NCBI GenBank assembly: GCA_963847675.1
Contig: CAWKAP010000009.1
Location: 1-64,000, forward strand
Origin: JADJWR01 sp963847675
Lineage (GTDB): Bacteria; Pseudomonadota; Gammaproteobacteria; Burkholderiales; Burkholderiaceae_F
Length of the DNA: 64,000 bases
Direction of reading: 5' to 3'
Part shown: positions 52,127-61,430 of the stretch, piece by piece
How positions within the stretch are numbered: position 1 is the first letter of the stretch
Layout: each line of letters starts with the position of its first letter
Translations under genes and position numbers: made by a program
The notes under the pieces: model-generated
Database searches by the model: none
Told to the model about the DNA's origin: nothing
Seen by the model: only the letters and a program-made list of their open reading frames with translations

Positions 52127-52452
52127 GGGGGTCACCTCACACAGGCAAAGGGGTAGGGCGCGCATCGTCCCACCGCCAGATCGCCCTGCATAGTGCCGGG
52201 GTGCGGGACGCCCAGGGGCACGACGGCGAGTCGTCGATCACCGCAGGCTGCGCCTGCCGTTTCGACGCGAACCGGTCGATAGTGCGCCGCAATACGCCGC
52301 CTCAACTGACAGGATCAGGGGATGCGGATGGCGGCTCTTTCTTGCGCGCGATTGACGCGTGACACAACGACCTGATTTCACGCGCGTAGCTTTTCTTCTG
52401 AGGTCGTGCACTTCTTGGGTCACGCAATGTTGGCGCGTGTTGGAGGCTGCAC
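52127..52452. other. Intergenic region between cytochrome c and SEA-like gene
   Basis: About 325 bases between divergent genes. A TTGACG hexamer near 52350 could be a -35 for the rightward gene, but the spacing partner is poor. Nothing else is recognised. Confidence 0.35.
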
Positions 52453-52884
52453 ATGCGACCGTTGCTGCTCGTTGCTCTGCTGTTCGCCATTGCCCCGGCG
52501 ACCGCGCAATGGGTTCCCGTGAGCGAAGGCGAGGAAACGGTCTTCTACGTCGATCCCGCCTCAATTGAAAAAGACCGTCAATACCGGCGCGTCTGGCAGC
52601 TCGAAGACCTGAAGAGCTCGGACGAGGACGGGTACTGCTCTTATACGCAGCAGGTCGAGTACGACTGCAGCAGCGGACGGTTCCGCAGCCTGCGGGTGAA
52701 GGCCTTTCGCGGCCAGATGGCCGACATCGGCGCCGGGTGCATCGAAAAGGACATCTGCGTCGCGCCGCGTCAGGACGCCGGATTCGACGCGGAGACAGGC
52801 GAGCGCAGGTCCGCTGCCCAGTGGTATGAGATCGCGCCGGATACGCCGAGCGCGCACATCCTGAAGTTCATCTGTGCAAGATAG
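52453..52884 (+). CDS. Secreted SEA-like (surface-adhesin E domain) protein
   Basis: A 143-residue exported protein with a short signal peptide (LLVALLFAIAPATAQ). The beta-rich domain runs WVPVSEGEETVFYVDPASIE, RRVWQLEDLKSS and YDCSSGRFRSLRV, closing with HILKFICAR. Several Cys residues could form disulfides. It is a paralog of the frameshifted gene at 49357-49732. TTGGAGG precedes the start. Function unknown; the domain occurs in envelope proteins. Confidence 0.7.
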   Translation: MRPLLLVALLFAIAPATAQWVPVSEGEETVFYVDPASIEKDRQYRRVWQLEDLKSSDEDGYCSYTQQVEYDCSSGRFRSLRVKAFRGQMADIGAGCIEKDICVAPRQDAGFDAETGERRSAAQWYEIAPDTPSAHILKFICAR

Positions 52885-52949
52885 GCGCTGTCGGCCTGCT
52901 CGAACGCGCTCGTCGCGCGGACGGAGTGGCGCGCCGACGGCCGCGCCGC

Positions 52950-54950
52950 TCAGGCGCTCGAACTCGCAGCCAGCGCAGGGAAGAAGCGCTGCACCGCGCC
53001 GGCTTCGATGCGTTCCCCGCGCGGCGCCAGCTGGCTGTAGGCCGACAGCAGGTCGGCATCGAGTGCGCCCACCCAGCGGGTGACGTCGGCAAAGCGCGCG
53101 CCCTGGCGCACGAGGAACGCGACGTACGTGTGCCGCAGCGCCTCGGGCGTGACCTCCTGCGGCCGTTCGACGCCGGCATCGTGCGCGGCGACGAGCAGCT
53201 GCCCAGCCAGTTCCTGCGCCGTGAGTGGAACGCCGCCCGCGCCGGTCAGCACGAGGGCCTCGGCGTCGGTGGCACGTTCGCCGAGCAGCGCGATCGCGCC
53301 GGCCGCGAGCGGCACGGTCCGCGGCGTTGCTCCGCCGACGCGCACGGCTGACTCGCCCGCATCAATGTCGCTCCAGCGCAGCGCGAGTGCTTCCTCGGTC
53401 GACAGGCCGGACAGCAGCAGCACCACCGCGCGCCGTGAGTCGACGTCGGCACCGCGGAGCAGCGCGGACGCCTCCGCAACCGTCAGTTCGCGCGGCAGCG
53501 ACAACGGTGCGGCCAGCCGCGGCCGGTCGTCGTCGGCAAGCCGTTGACGCGCGGCGGGTTCGGGTAACTCGGGCAGCACCTGTCCGGGGAGCAGTCTTCC
53601 CGCGAACACCGGCTGCGTGACCAGCACCGACGGCCTCGGCGTCGGGCGATTGAACAGTTCGACCAGCCACATCGCCGCGAGCGCGATCAGCAGCGCGCCG
53701 CCGACGATGAAGCCGGCGTCACGCCAGTACAGCGGCCGCCACGGCTCCTTCGGGATCACCGCGTGCTCGAGCACCTGCACCGACGGGGTGCGGGCACGTT
53801 CCGTGGCGCCGAGCCGGGCCTGCCGCTGCAGCGCTTCCTGGTAGGTCCTTTCGAGCTGCGTGAGTTCGTCGCGCAGCGACTTGTACTGGCTGAAACGTGC
53901 CGTGAAGGCGCCCACCTGCTCGCGGCCGGCGGCGATCTGCTGCTGCGTGCGCCGCACCGATTCGCGCGCGGCCGCGAGTTCCTGCTCCGCCTCCTCGAGT
54001 GCGTAGCGCTGCCCGACGGCGCGCTGCGCCTTGATCTGCTCCTCCAGTTCGGCCAGGCGAGCCTTCTGCGCACGCGTCTGGGGATCGATGTCGAGGTAAT
54101 CCGGCGTGTAGCGGCGGCTCAGTTCGCGAAGCTCTTCGCGTATCTGCGCAGCGCGCGCCTCGAGGGCAAACAGCCCGGGGTTGTCGCGGGCCCGCACGCC
54201 ACCCTTCCCGGCAGCAGCGGCGGCACGCAGCGCCTCGACCTTGCCCTCCGCCTCCGTCAGGCGCTTCTGGGCATCCTTCTGGGCCGCGGCCAGGCCCTGC
54301 ATCTCGGCGAGGATGCTGTTCTCCTCGCGTTCCGGCGAAACGATGTTGTTGCTGACGCGGAACGCCTCCATCGCCTCTCGCTTGGCGGCGACGGCGGCCT
54401 CCAGCCGGGCCGCTTCCTCGTCCGCGCGGGCGCTCGCCTCGCTGGTTGTTTCGCGGTAGGTCCGCGCGATGTGCGCGCGGTAGACGTCGACGATGCCCGC
54501 CAGCAGCGCAGCCGGCAGCTCGGGCTCGCGACCCGTGGCGACCAGTTCGACGACCTGCGTGTTCTCCACCGCGCTCACCACCAGCACCGACTGCAGGGCG
54601 AGGATCGGATCGAGCCCGAGCGAGGCAAGGTCGTGCCCCGCGTTGCGCAGTGCTTCGGCGACCTGCTCTAGCAGCGGGCGGCTGCTGAGCGTCTGCACCT
54701 CGGTGTAGAACTGCTGCGTGCTGTTCGAGCCGCTGCCGTCGGCATTTCCGGCCGCGACGGTGAGCACTGCAGGAGTGATCTGCAGGCGAGCCGTCGCCCG
54801 GTATTCGGCGGGCCGCGAGAAATCCCAGACCAGGCCCGCAAGCGCGACGACGAGGAAGACGCCGAGGAACACGCCGAGCCGGCGGCGGTTGGCTCGCCGC
54901 GCGTCGGCCGTGTACGACTGATCCAGGCCGGTCGGGTCGATTGCGCGCAT
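52950..54950 (-). CDS. Wzz/GumC-type polysaccharide co-polymerase fused to a degenerate tyrosine-recombinase domain
   Basis: A 666-residue inner-membrane protein. TM1 is near residues 22-44 (LGVFLGVFLVVALAGLVW). A periplasmic Wzz domain follows, then a long coiled coil with the GNVR-like end SLRDELTQLERTYQEALQRQ, and TM2 near 410-430. In place of the usual tyrosine-kinase domain, residues ~485-666 look like a tyrosine recombinase: LALRWSDIDAGESAVRV, RTVPL, TPEALRHTYVAFLVRQG and SAYSQLAP. Of the catalytic set, the first Arg (GLR to GLS), the Lys, the His of HxxR and the GH His are lost; the second Arg and Tyr remain. It is probably catalytically dead. No polysaccharide genes adjoin. Confidence 0.8.
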   Translation of the reverse strand: MRAIDPTGLDQSYTADARRANRRRLGVFLGVFLVVALAGLVWDFSRPAEYRATARLQITPAVLTVAAGNADGSGSNSTQQFYTEVQTLSSRPLLEQVAEALRNAGHDLASLGLDPILALQSVLVVSAVENTQVVELVATGREPELPAALLAGIVDVYRAHIARTYRETTSEASARADEEAARLEAAVAAKREAMEAFRVSNNIVSPEREENSILAEMQGLAAAQKDAQKRLTEAEGKVEALRAAAAAGKGGVRARDNPGLFALEARAAQIREELRELSRRYTPDYLDIDPQTRAQKARLAELEEQIKAQRAVGQRYALEEAEQELAAARESVRRTQQQIAAGREQVGAFTARFSQYKSLRDELTQLERTYQEALQRQARLGATERARTPSVQVLEHAVIPKEPWRPLYWRDAGFIVGGALLIALAAMWLVELFNRPTPRPSVLVTQPVFAGRLLPGQVLPELPEPAARQRLADDDRPRLAAPLSLPRELTVAEASALLRGADVDSRRAVVLLLSGLSTEEALALRWSDIDAGESAVRVGGATPRTVPLAAGAIALLGERATDAEALVLTGAGGVPLTAQELAGQLLVAAHDAGVERPQEVTPEALRHTYVAFLVRQGARFADVTRWVGALDADLLSAYSQLAPRGERIEAGAVQRFFPALAASSSA

Positions 54951-55236
54951 CGGTTCGAATGTCAGGGCAAAGTGCCCGGTGTTGCTTCCTGCCCGGCGAT
55001 CGAACCGCACCGGTGGCGGGACGGCCGTCGCGCTCGTCGCGATCCTTCGCCTGAGGGCCGAACGATCCTAGCATCGGCCTTCCCCGCAGGCGGACATTCA
55101 TGGCACGGTGCGACAATCGGCGCGCCGTTTCGGCTTGCCGGTCTACGCGGATCTTGCGAGCCGAGACGCGAACCAACCATGGACTTGCTGTCAACGGTCG
55201 GCGCGGTTGCCCCGCGTCGGCTGAATTGAACTGCCG
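54951..55236. other. Divergent intergenic region
   Basis: About 285 bases between the leftward co-polymerase and the rightward ABC transporter operon. No gene or clear promoter pair is recognised. Confidence 0.35.
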
Positions 55237-56724
55237 ATGACCCCGGTGCCGAGACTCGCGCTGCGCGATATCACCAAGCGCTACCCCGGCGTCGTCGCCA
55301 ACGATGGCGTTTCGCTCGAGGTGGCCGCCGGCGAGATCCATGCCATCCTCGGGGAAAACGGCGCGGGCAAGAGCACCCTGGTGAAGATCATCGCCGGCGC
55401 GGTGGCGCCGGACGCCGGGACCGTCGAGCTGGACGGAATGCCCGTCACCGGCGCCGATCCCGCCGCAACGCGCGCGCTCGGCGTGGCGATGGTCTACCAG
55501 CACTTCTCGCTGTTCGACAGCCTCACCGTGGCCGAGAACATCGCACTCGGTCTGCAGCGGCATGACGAGCGCGGTGCCCTGGCCGAGGCGATACGCCGCG
55601 CAGGCGAGCGCTACGGGCTTCCGCTCGATCCGGCGGCGCACGTGCACGACCTGTCGATGGGCGAGCGGCAGCGGGTCGAGGTCGTGCGCGCGCTGCTCGC
55701 GAAGCCGACGCTGCTCATCCTCGACGAGCCGACCTCCGTGCTGACGCCGCAGGCGGCCGACGCGCTGTTCGGCACGCTGCGCCAGCTGTCGAGCGAGGGC
55801 GTCAGCGTGCTCTTCATCAGCCACAAGCTCGACGAGATCCGCCGTCTCGCCAGCCGCTGCACGGTGATGCGCGGCGGCCGCGTGGTCGCGGTGGTCGATC
55901 CGCGCGCCGAGTCGGAGCAATCCCTGGCGCGGCTGATGATCGGCGGACAGCCGCCGCAGATCGCTGCACACGACACGGTGCCGGGGCAGCCGCGGCTGGT
56001 CGTCGACGCGCTGGCGCTCTCCGACGGCGGCGAGCCGCTGACGTTCGACGTGCGCAGCGGCGAGATCGTCGGTATCGCCGGCATCTCGGGCAACGGGCAG
56101 AACGCGCTGATGGCGCTGCTGTCCGGCGAACGGACGGCGCGGGCCGGGTCGATCCTGCTCGACGGGACGCCGATCGGCGCGCTCGGTCCGCGCCGGCGTC
56201 GTGAACTGGGCCTGCGCTACGTGCCGGAGGAACGGATCGGTCATGGCGCAGTGCCCGAGCTTTCGCTCGCCGAGAACGCGCTGCTGACGGTCGATCGGCT
56301 GAAGAAGCATGGCTTCGTGCGCCCGGCTGCGGCGGCGGCGTATGCCGACCGGGTGGTGCGGCATTTCGACGTGCGCTGCCCGGGCGCGACTGCGCGCGCG
56401 GGCTCGTTGTCGGGCGGCAACCTGCAGAAGTATCTGGTCGGCCGCGAGCTGCTGGCCGAACCGAAGGTGCTGCTCGTCAACCAGCCGACCTGGGGCGTCG
56501 ACGTCGGGGCGGCCGCGGCGATCCGCAACGCGCTGATCGCGTTGCGCGCGCGCGGCTGCGCGATTCTCGTGGTGTCCGAGGAGATCGACGAACTGTTCGA
56601 ACTCGCCGACCGGATGATGGTGATGGCGGGCGGTCGCCTGTCGCCGGCGGTCGCGGCGCATCGGCTGCCGATCGACGAACTCGGCCGCTGGATGGCGGGG
56701 CGCTGGCCGCGGGTGGCGCAGTGA
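55237..56724 (+). CDS. ABC transporter ATPase, BMP/nucleoside type (two ABC domains)
   Basis: A 495-residue protein with two ABC domains in tandem, as in sugar and nucleoside importers of the RbsA/NupA type. Domain 1 has Walker A GENGAGKSTLVK, Q-loop VYQHFSLF, signature LSMGERQRVE and Walker B LLILDEPT. Domain 2 has a degenerate Walker A (GISGNGQNALM), signature LSGGNLQKYL, and LLVNQPTWGVDVG. It powers the importer formed with the next two permeases and the BMP protein. The stop overlaps the next start (GTGATG). Confidence 0.93.
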   Translation: MTPVPRLALRDITKRYPGVVANDGVSLEVAAGEIHAILGENGAGKSTLVKIIAGAVAPDAGTVELDGMPVTGADPAATRALGVAMVYQHFSLFDSLTVAENIALGLQRHDERGALAEAIRRAGERYGLPLDPAAHVHDLSMGERQRVEVVRALLAKPTLLILDEPTSVLTPQAADALFGTLRQLSSEGVSVLFISHKLDEIRRLASRCTVMRGGRVVAVVDPRAESEQSLARLMIGGQPPQIAAHDTVPGQPRLVVDALALSDGGEPLTFDVRSGEIVGIAGISGNGQNALMALLSGERTARAGSILLDGTPIGALGPRRRRELGLRYVPEERIGHGAVPELSLAENALLTVDRLKKHGFVRPAAAAAYADRVVRHFDVRCPGATARAGSLSGGNLQKYLVGRELLAEPKVLLVNQPTWGVDVGAAAAIRNALIALRARGCAILVVSEEIDELFELADRMMVMAGGRLSPAVAAHRLPIDELGRWMAGRWPRVAQ

Positions 56725-57803
56725 TGCGCGTGCCGTTGTCCGCCGTTGCCCTGGTGCCGCGCGGCGCGCCATCCCGGTGGTGGACGTGGGCCTCGCCGTT
56801 GCTGGCACTGCTGCTGACGGTCGCCTGCGGCATGCTGCTGTTCGGGCTGCTCGGCAAGTCGCCGTGGCAGGCGGTCAGCATGTTCTTCGTCGAGCCGCTG
56901 TCGACTCGACGCGGGGTGGCCGAAGTGCTGCTCAAGGCGACTCCGCTGGCGCTGTGCGCGATCGGCCTGGCGCTGTGCTTCCGCGCCAACGTGTGGAACA
57001 TCGGCGCCGAGGGGCAGCTGATCGCCGGCAGCATCGCGGCGGCCGCGGTGGCACTGGCCGGTGCGGGCAGCGGCGGCTGGATCGCGGTGGCGGCGATCGG
57101 CGCGGCCGCCGCGGGCGGCATGGCGTGGGCGTCGCTCACCGCGTGGCTGCGCGACCGTTTCAACGCCAACGAGATCCTGGTCAGCCTGATGCTCGTGTAC
57201 GTGGCGCAACTGCTGCTGTCGTACGTCGTGCACGGGCCGCTGAAGGACCCGGCCGGCTACGGCTTCCCGCAGAGCCCGCTGTTCGAAAGTGCGGCGAGGC
57301 TGCCGCTCCTGATCGAGGGAACGCGGCTGCACGTCGGCTTCCTCCTCGCGTTGGCCGCGGCCGGCGCGGCGTGGCTGGTGCTGGCGCGCAGCTTGATCGG
57401 CTTCCAGCTGCGCGTCGCCGGTCTGGCCCCGCGCGCGGCGCGCTATGCGGGGTTCTCGTCGAGGCGCGTGCTGTGGACGGTGCTGCTCGCCTCCGGCGGG
57501 TTGGCCGGCGTTGCCGGCGGCGCCGAAGTTCTGGGGCCGATCGGCCAGCTGACGCCTTCGGTGTCGCCCGGCTACGGCTTCGCCGCGATCATCGTGGCGT
57601 TCGTCGGCCGGCTGCATCCCGTGGGCGTCGTCGTCGCGGCCGTGCTGATGGCGCTGTTCTACATCGGCGGCGAACTGGCCCAGTCGCGGCTGGGACTGCC
57701 GTCGGCGCTGACCGGCGTGTACCAGGGGCTGCTGCTGCTGTTCCTGCTCGGTGCCGATACGCTGATCGTCAACCGGCTGCGCTGGGGCGCGGCGGCAGCC
57801 TGA
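56724..57803 (+). CDS. ABC transporter permease 1 (BMP/nucleoside type)
   Basis: A 359-residue membrane protein of the RbsC-like permease family, with about nine to ten helices. The family signature is NVWNIGAEGQLIAGSIAAAA, and FNANEILVSLMLVYVAQLLL and PGYGFAAIIVAFVGRLHPVG are typical. ATG 56724 overlaps the ATPase stop, and the stop overlaps the next start (TGATG). It builds the translocation path with permease 2. Confidence 0.92.
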   Translation: MRVPLSAVALVPRGAPSRWWTWASPLLALLLTVACGMLLFGLLGKSPWQAVSMFFVEPLSTRRGVAEVLLKATPLALCAIGLALCFRANVWNIGAEGQLIAGSIAAAAVALAGAGSGGWIAVAAIGAAAAGGMAWASLTAWLRDRFNANEILVSLMLVYVAQLLLSYVVHGPLKDPAGYGFPQSPLFESAARLPLLIEGTRLHVGFLLALAAAGAAWLVLARSLIGFQLRVAGLAPRAARYAGFSSRRVLWTVLLASGGLAGVAGGAEVLGPIGQLTPSVSPGYGFAAIIVAFVGRLHPVGVVVAAVLMALFYIGGELAQSRLGLPSALTGVYQGLLLLFLLGADTLIVNRLRWGAAAA

Positions 57804-58723
57804 TGGACGCCGCCGCGACGCTGATCGCCGCCAGCATCGCCGCCGGCACGCCGATGCTGCTGGCCGCGATCGGCATCCTGGTGCACGAGCGCACCGGCGT
57901 GGTCAATCTCGGCGTCGAAGGCATGATGCTGGTGGCGGCGATCGTCGCCTTCGCCGTGACCCACGTCAGCCACAGCCATGCGCTCGGCTTCGCGGCAGGC
58001 GCGCTGGCCGGCGCGGCGCTGGCGGCGCTGTTCGCCTTTTTCGCGCTCGTGCTGCACGCGAACCAGTACGCGACCGGGCTGGCGATCGCGCTGCTCGGCG
58101 CCGGGATCTCGGCATTCATCGGCCTGCCGTACTCGGGCCTGGGACTGCCGGCGCGCGGTGCCGACGGCATTGCCGGGCTGCGCGACCTTCCGGCGCTCGG
58201 GCCGATCCTGTTCGGCCATCACCCGATGGTCTATGTGGCGCTGCTGCTGGTGGCGGGCGTGGCCTGGCTGCTCTTCCGCAGCCGCGCCGGGTTGGTGCTG
58301 CGGGCGGTCGGCGAGTCGCCGGAGTCGGCGCACGCACTCGGCATCCCGGTGCGTGGCGTGCGCTTCGCGGCGCTGCTTTTCGGCGGCGCCTGCGCGGGAC
58401 TGGCCGGTGCGTATCTCGCCACCGTTTACACGCCGCTGTGGGCGGAGAACATGACCGCAGGGCGCGGCTGGATCGCATTGGCCCTGGTGGTCTTCGCGAC
58501 CTGGCGGCCGGCGCGGGTGCTGGTCGGCGCCTATCTGTTCGGCGGCGTGACGATGCTGCAGCTGTATCTGCAGGGCAGCGGCGTGCAGGTGCCGTCGCAG
58601 CTGATGTCGATGGCGCCCTACGTGGCGACGATCGTCGTGCTGGCGCTGATCTCGCGCAACCCGCGCTGGATCCGGCTGAACATGCCGGCGTCGCTCGGCA
58701 AGCCGTTCAATCCCAACGCGTAG
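57803..58723 (+). CDS. ABC transporter permease 2 (BMP/nucleoside type)
   Basis: A 306-residue second permease of the same family. The conserved stretch RTGVVNLGVEGMMLVAAIVA is the counterpart of the NIGAEGQ motif in permease 1, and AGRGWIALALVVFATWRPAR is typical. About eight to nine helices. It forms the heterodimeric membrane channel with permease 1. Confidence 0.92.
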   Translation: MDAAATLIAASIAAGTPMLLAAIGILVHERTGVVNLGVEGMMLVAAIVAFAVTHVSHSHALGFAAGALAGAALAALFAFFALVLHANQYATGLAIALLGAGISAFIGLPYSGLGLPARGADGIAGLRDLPALGPILFGHHPMVYVALLLVAGVAWLLFRSRAGLVLRAVGESPESAHALGIPVRGVRFAALLFGGACAGLAGAYLATVYTPLWAENMTAGRGWIALALVVFATWRPARVLVGAYLFGGVTMLQLYLQGSGVQVPSQLMSMAPYVATIVVLALISRNPRWIRLNMPASLGKPFNPNA

Positions 58724-58781
58724 AGCAAGGGAAAGACCGCGCAAGGCGCGCGTAGAATCCGCCGCTTTCTCGGAGGTGGCC

Positions 58782-59924
58782 ATGCGCATCTGGCGGTGGG
58801 CGACGGTGTCGGCGGTGTCGGTTCTGGCGATGGCCTGCGGCAAGCAGGAGCCGCCGGCAGCGCCGAAGGTCGAGGCCAAGGCCGAAGTCAGGGCCGAGCC
58901 GCCGAAGAAGGCGGAGCCGCTGAAGGTCGGCTTCGTCTACGTCAGCCCGATCGGCGATGCCGGCTGGACCACGCAGCACAACCGCGGCCGCGAGCAGATG
59001 CAGCAGGCCCTCGGCGACAAGGTCACCACGAGTTTCGTCGAGAAGGTGCCCGAGGGAGCGGACGCGGAGCGCGTGATCCGCGACCTCGCCGCGCAGGGAC
59101 ACAAGCTGATCTTCACGACCTCGTTCGGCTTCATGAACCCGACGATCAAGGTCGCCGAGGAGTTCCCGGACGTCAGGTTCGAACACGCCACCGGCTACAA
59201 GCGCGCCGCCAACGTCGGCACGTACAACGTGCGCTTCTACGAGGGCCGCTACGCGGCGGGAGTGCTCGCCGGCCGGATGACGAAGACGAACACGCTCGGC
59301 TACGTCGGCGCGTTTCCGATTCCCGAGGTGCTGCAGGGGATCAACGCGTTCACGCTCGGCGCGCGCAGCGTCAACCCGAAGGCACAGGTGCGCGTGATCT
59401 GGGTCAGTTCGTGGTACGACCCCGGCAAGGAGCGCGATGCGGCGAACGCGCTGATCGGGCAGGGCGCCGACGTCCTGACGCACCACACCGATTCAAGCGC
59501 GGTGGTGGCCACCGCGGAGGAAAAGGGCAGGATGGCGGTCGCCTACCACTCCGACATGTCGAAGTTCGGACCGAAGGCGCAACTGGCCGCCGTCACCCAC
59601 CACTGGGGTGAGTACTACACGAAGACCGCCCAGAGCGTGCTCGACGGCACCTGGAAGCCCGGCAACCTGTGGGGCGGCATGAAGGACGGCATGATCAAGG
59701 TCGAGGCGTTCAGCGAGTCGGTGCCGAAGGAGATCGTCGAGCTGGTCAACGCGAAGGCGGCGGCGATCAAGGCCGGCGAGTTCCATCCCTTCACCGGGCC
59801 GATCCGCAGCAACGACGGCCGCGAGATCGCCGCCAAGGGCGCCGTGCTCACCGACGAGCAACTCGGCAAAATGGATTTCTACGTCGAGGGCGTGGTCGGC
59901 AAGGTGCCGGCAGCGGGCAATTAG
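58782..59924 (+). CDS. BMP-family substrate-binding lipoprotein
   Basis: A 380-residue lipoprotein. The lipobox is LAMACGKQ and a Lys/Pro/Ala linker follows. The Bmp/PnrA domain begins LKVGFVYVSPIGDAGWTTQH, with IFTTSFGFMNPTIKVAEEFP and LTHHTDSSAVVATAEEKG. BMP proteins bind purine nucleosides or related bases, and the guanine deaminase that follows makes a purine ligand likely. ATG 58782 follows GGAGG. Confidence 0.93.
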   Translation: MRIWRWATVSAVSVLAMACGKQEPPAAPKVEAKAEVRAEPPKKAEPLKVGFVYVSPIGDAGWTTQHNRGREQMQQALGDKVTTSFVEKVPEGADAERVIRDLAAQGHKLIFTTSFGFMNPTIKVAEEFPDVRFEHATGYKRAANVGTYNVRFYEGRYAAGVLAGRMTKTNTLGYVGAFPIPEVLQGINAFTLGARSVNPKAQVRVIWVSSWYDPGKERDAANALIGQGADVLTHHTDSSAVVATAEEKGRMAVAYHSDMSKFGPKAQLAAVTHHWGEYYTKTAQSVLDGTWKPGNLWGGMKDGMIKVEAFSESVPKEIVELVNAKAAAIKAGEFHPFTGPIRSNDGREIAAKGAVLTDEQLGKMDFYVEGVVGKVPAAGN

Positions 59925-59969
59925 TCGCGGCGGTTGCCGTCGGCACAACGATTCCGGGAACTGCGTCGC

Positions 59970-61376
59970 ATGGCCCGCACCGCGATCCGCGCCCGCCTGC
60001 TCGATTTCGTCTCCGACCCGACCCATTCGGCGTCCGCCGTGCGCCTGGTCGAGGATGGGCTGCTGCTGATCGACGGCGGCCGCATCGTCGCGCGCGGCGA
60101 GTACGGACCGTTGTCGCGCGCGCTTCATGCCGATGAGAAGGTGGTCGATTTTTCCGGTTGCCTGCTGATGCCGGGCTTCATCGACGCGCACACGCACTTC
60201 CCGCAGCTCGACGTCATCGCGTCGCCGGCGGGTGGGGTGCTCGACTGGCTGACACTCCACACGTATCCGGTCGAAGCGCGCTTTGCCGACCCTGCCGTGT
60301 GCCAGGAGGCGGCGCGGTTCTTTCTCGACGAGCTGGCGCGCAACGGCACGACGAGCGCGTGCGTGCTCGGCACCGTGCACGCGCAGTCGGTCGAGGCGCT
60401 TTTCGAGGAGGCGCACGCGCGCGACGTGCGGCTGGTCGCCGGCAAGTGCCTGATGGACCGCAACTGCCCGCGCGAGCTTCGCGACACCGCCGAGCAGGGC
60501 GTGCAGCAGAGTGCGGATCTGGCCGACCGCTGGCACGGCAAGCGGCGGCTCGGCTACGCGATCACGCCGCGCTTCGCGGCCAGTTCGACCACCAGGCAGC
60601 TGCAGCTGGCCGGCGAGCTGGCGAGCGCGCGTCGCGACCTTTACGTGCAGAGCCATCTGGCCGAAAGCGAGGACGAGGTGCGCTGGGTGCGCGAGCTGTA
60701 CCCGCAGGCGCGCAGCTACCTCGACGTCTACGATTCGGTCGGCCTGGTGCGCGAGCTGTCGGTGTACGCGCACTGCATCTGGCTCGACAGTGCCGACCGG
60801 CTGCGACTTGCGCAGGCGCGCGCCGTTGCCGCCGTGTGCCCGAGCTCGAATCTCTTCCTCGGCAGCGGCGCATTCGATTTCCGCCTTGCCGAGCAGGCCG
60901 GCATGACGGTCGCGCTCGGCACGGACGTCGGCGGCGGGCAGTCGTTTTCGATGCTGGCCACGATGCGCGCCGCGCACGACGCCGCGCTGATGCGGGGCGG
61001 CATGCTGCGCGCGACACAGCTCTTCTACTGGGCCACGCGCGGCGCGGCCGATGCGCTGGGCTGGGAAGGCCAGGTCGGAACGCTCGAGTCCGGCGCCGAG
61101 GCCGACCTGGTCGTTCTCGATCCGGCGGCGACGCCGCTGCTGGCCAGGCGCATGGCTCGCGCGGGTTCGATCGAGGAGCAGCTGTTCGCGCTGATGATCC
61201 TCGGCGACGATCGTGCGGTCCGGGAAACTTTCATTGCCGGGCAGCCGTCGAAGAACTGGCGCAAGCTGTCGGCGGAGGCGGTGTCGCCTGGCGACGCCGC
61301 CCGCACGAGGGAACTGAGCCGCCGTTTCATGGGTCGATTGCGCAACGCGCCGGGCGGTGGCGTGCTCAAGCCTTGA
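59970..61376 (+). CDS. guaD: Guanine deaminase
   Basis: A 468-residue amidohydrolase. The metal motif is LLMPGFIDAHTHFPQLDVIA, and the guanine-specific loop SPAGGVLDWLTLHTYPVE follows. The CLMDRNCPRELRD, VQSHLAES, YAHCIWL and LGTDVGGGQSFSML segments are the classic GuaD set, with His and Asp metal ligands. It converts guanine to xanthine and ammonia. Position after the BMP importer suggests purine salvage or nitrogen scavenging. ATG 59970 is the family start. Confidence 0.95.
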   Translation: MARTAIRARLLDFVSDPTHSASAVRLVEDGLLLIDGGRIVARGEYGPLSRALHADEKVVDFSGCLLMPGFIDAHTHFPQLDVIASPAGGVLDWLTLHTYPVEARFADPAVCQEAARFFLDELARNGTTSACVLGTVHAQSVEALFEEAHARDVRLVAGKCLMDRNCPRELRDTAEQGVQQSADLADRWHGKRRLGYAITPRFAASSTTRQLQLAGELASARRDLYVQSHLAESEDEVRWVRELYPQARSYLDVYDSVGLVRELSVYAHCIWLDSADRLRLAQARAVAAVCPSSNLFLGSGAFDFRLAEQAGMTVALGTDVGGGQSFSMLATMRAAHDAALMRGGMLRATQLFYWATRGAADALGWEGQVGTLESGAEADLVVLDPAATPLLARRMARAGSIEEQLFALMILGDDRAVRETFIAGQPSKNWRKLSAEAVSPGDAARTRELSRRFMGRLRNAPGGGVLKP

Positions 61377-61430
61377 CGGCGGTAGGGCACGGCGCCGCTG
61401 CGGGCGCCGGAACCGATAGGGTCTAAATCA

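Noticed and set aside
48820..54950. Integrated element between tRNA-Ser and the recombinase-like domain
   Set aside because: No duplicated tRNA end, no other mobile genes, and the recombinase domain lacks most catalytic residues.
53719..56808. 1029-codon leftward frame across the co-polymerase and ABC ATPase
   Set aside because: It covers two clear genes in other frames, has a repetitive basic composition and no recognisable fold.
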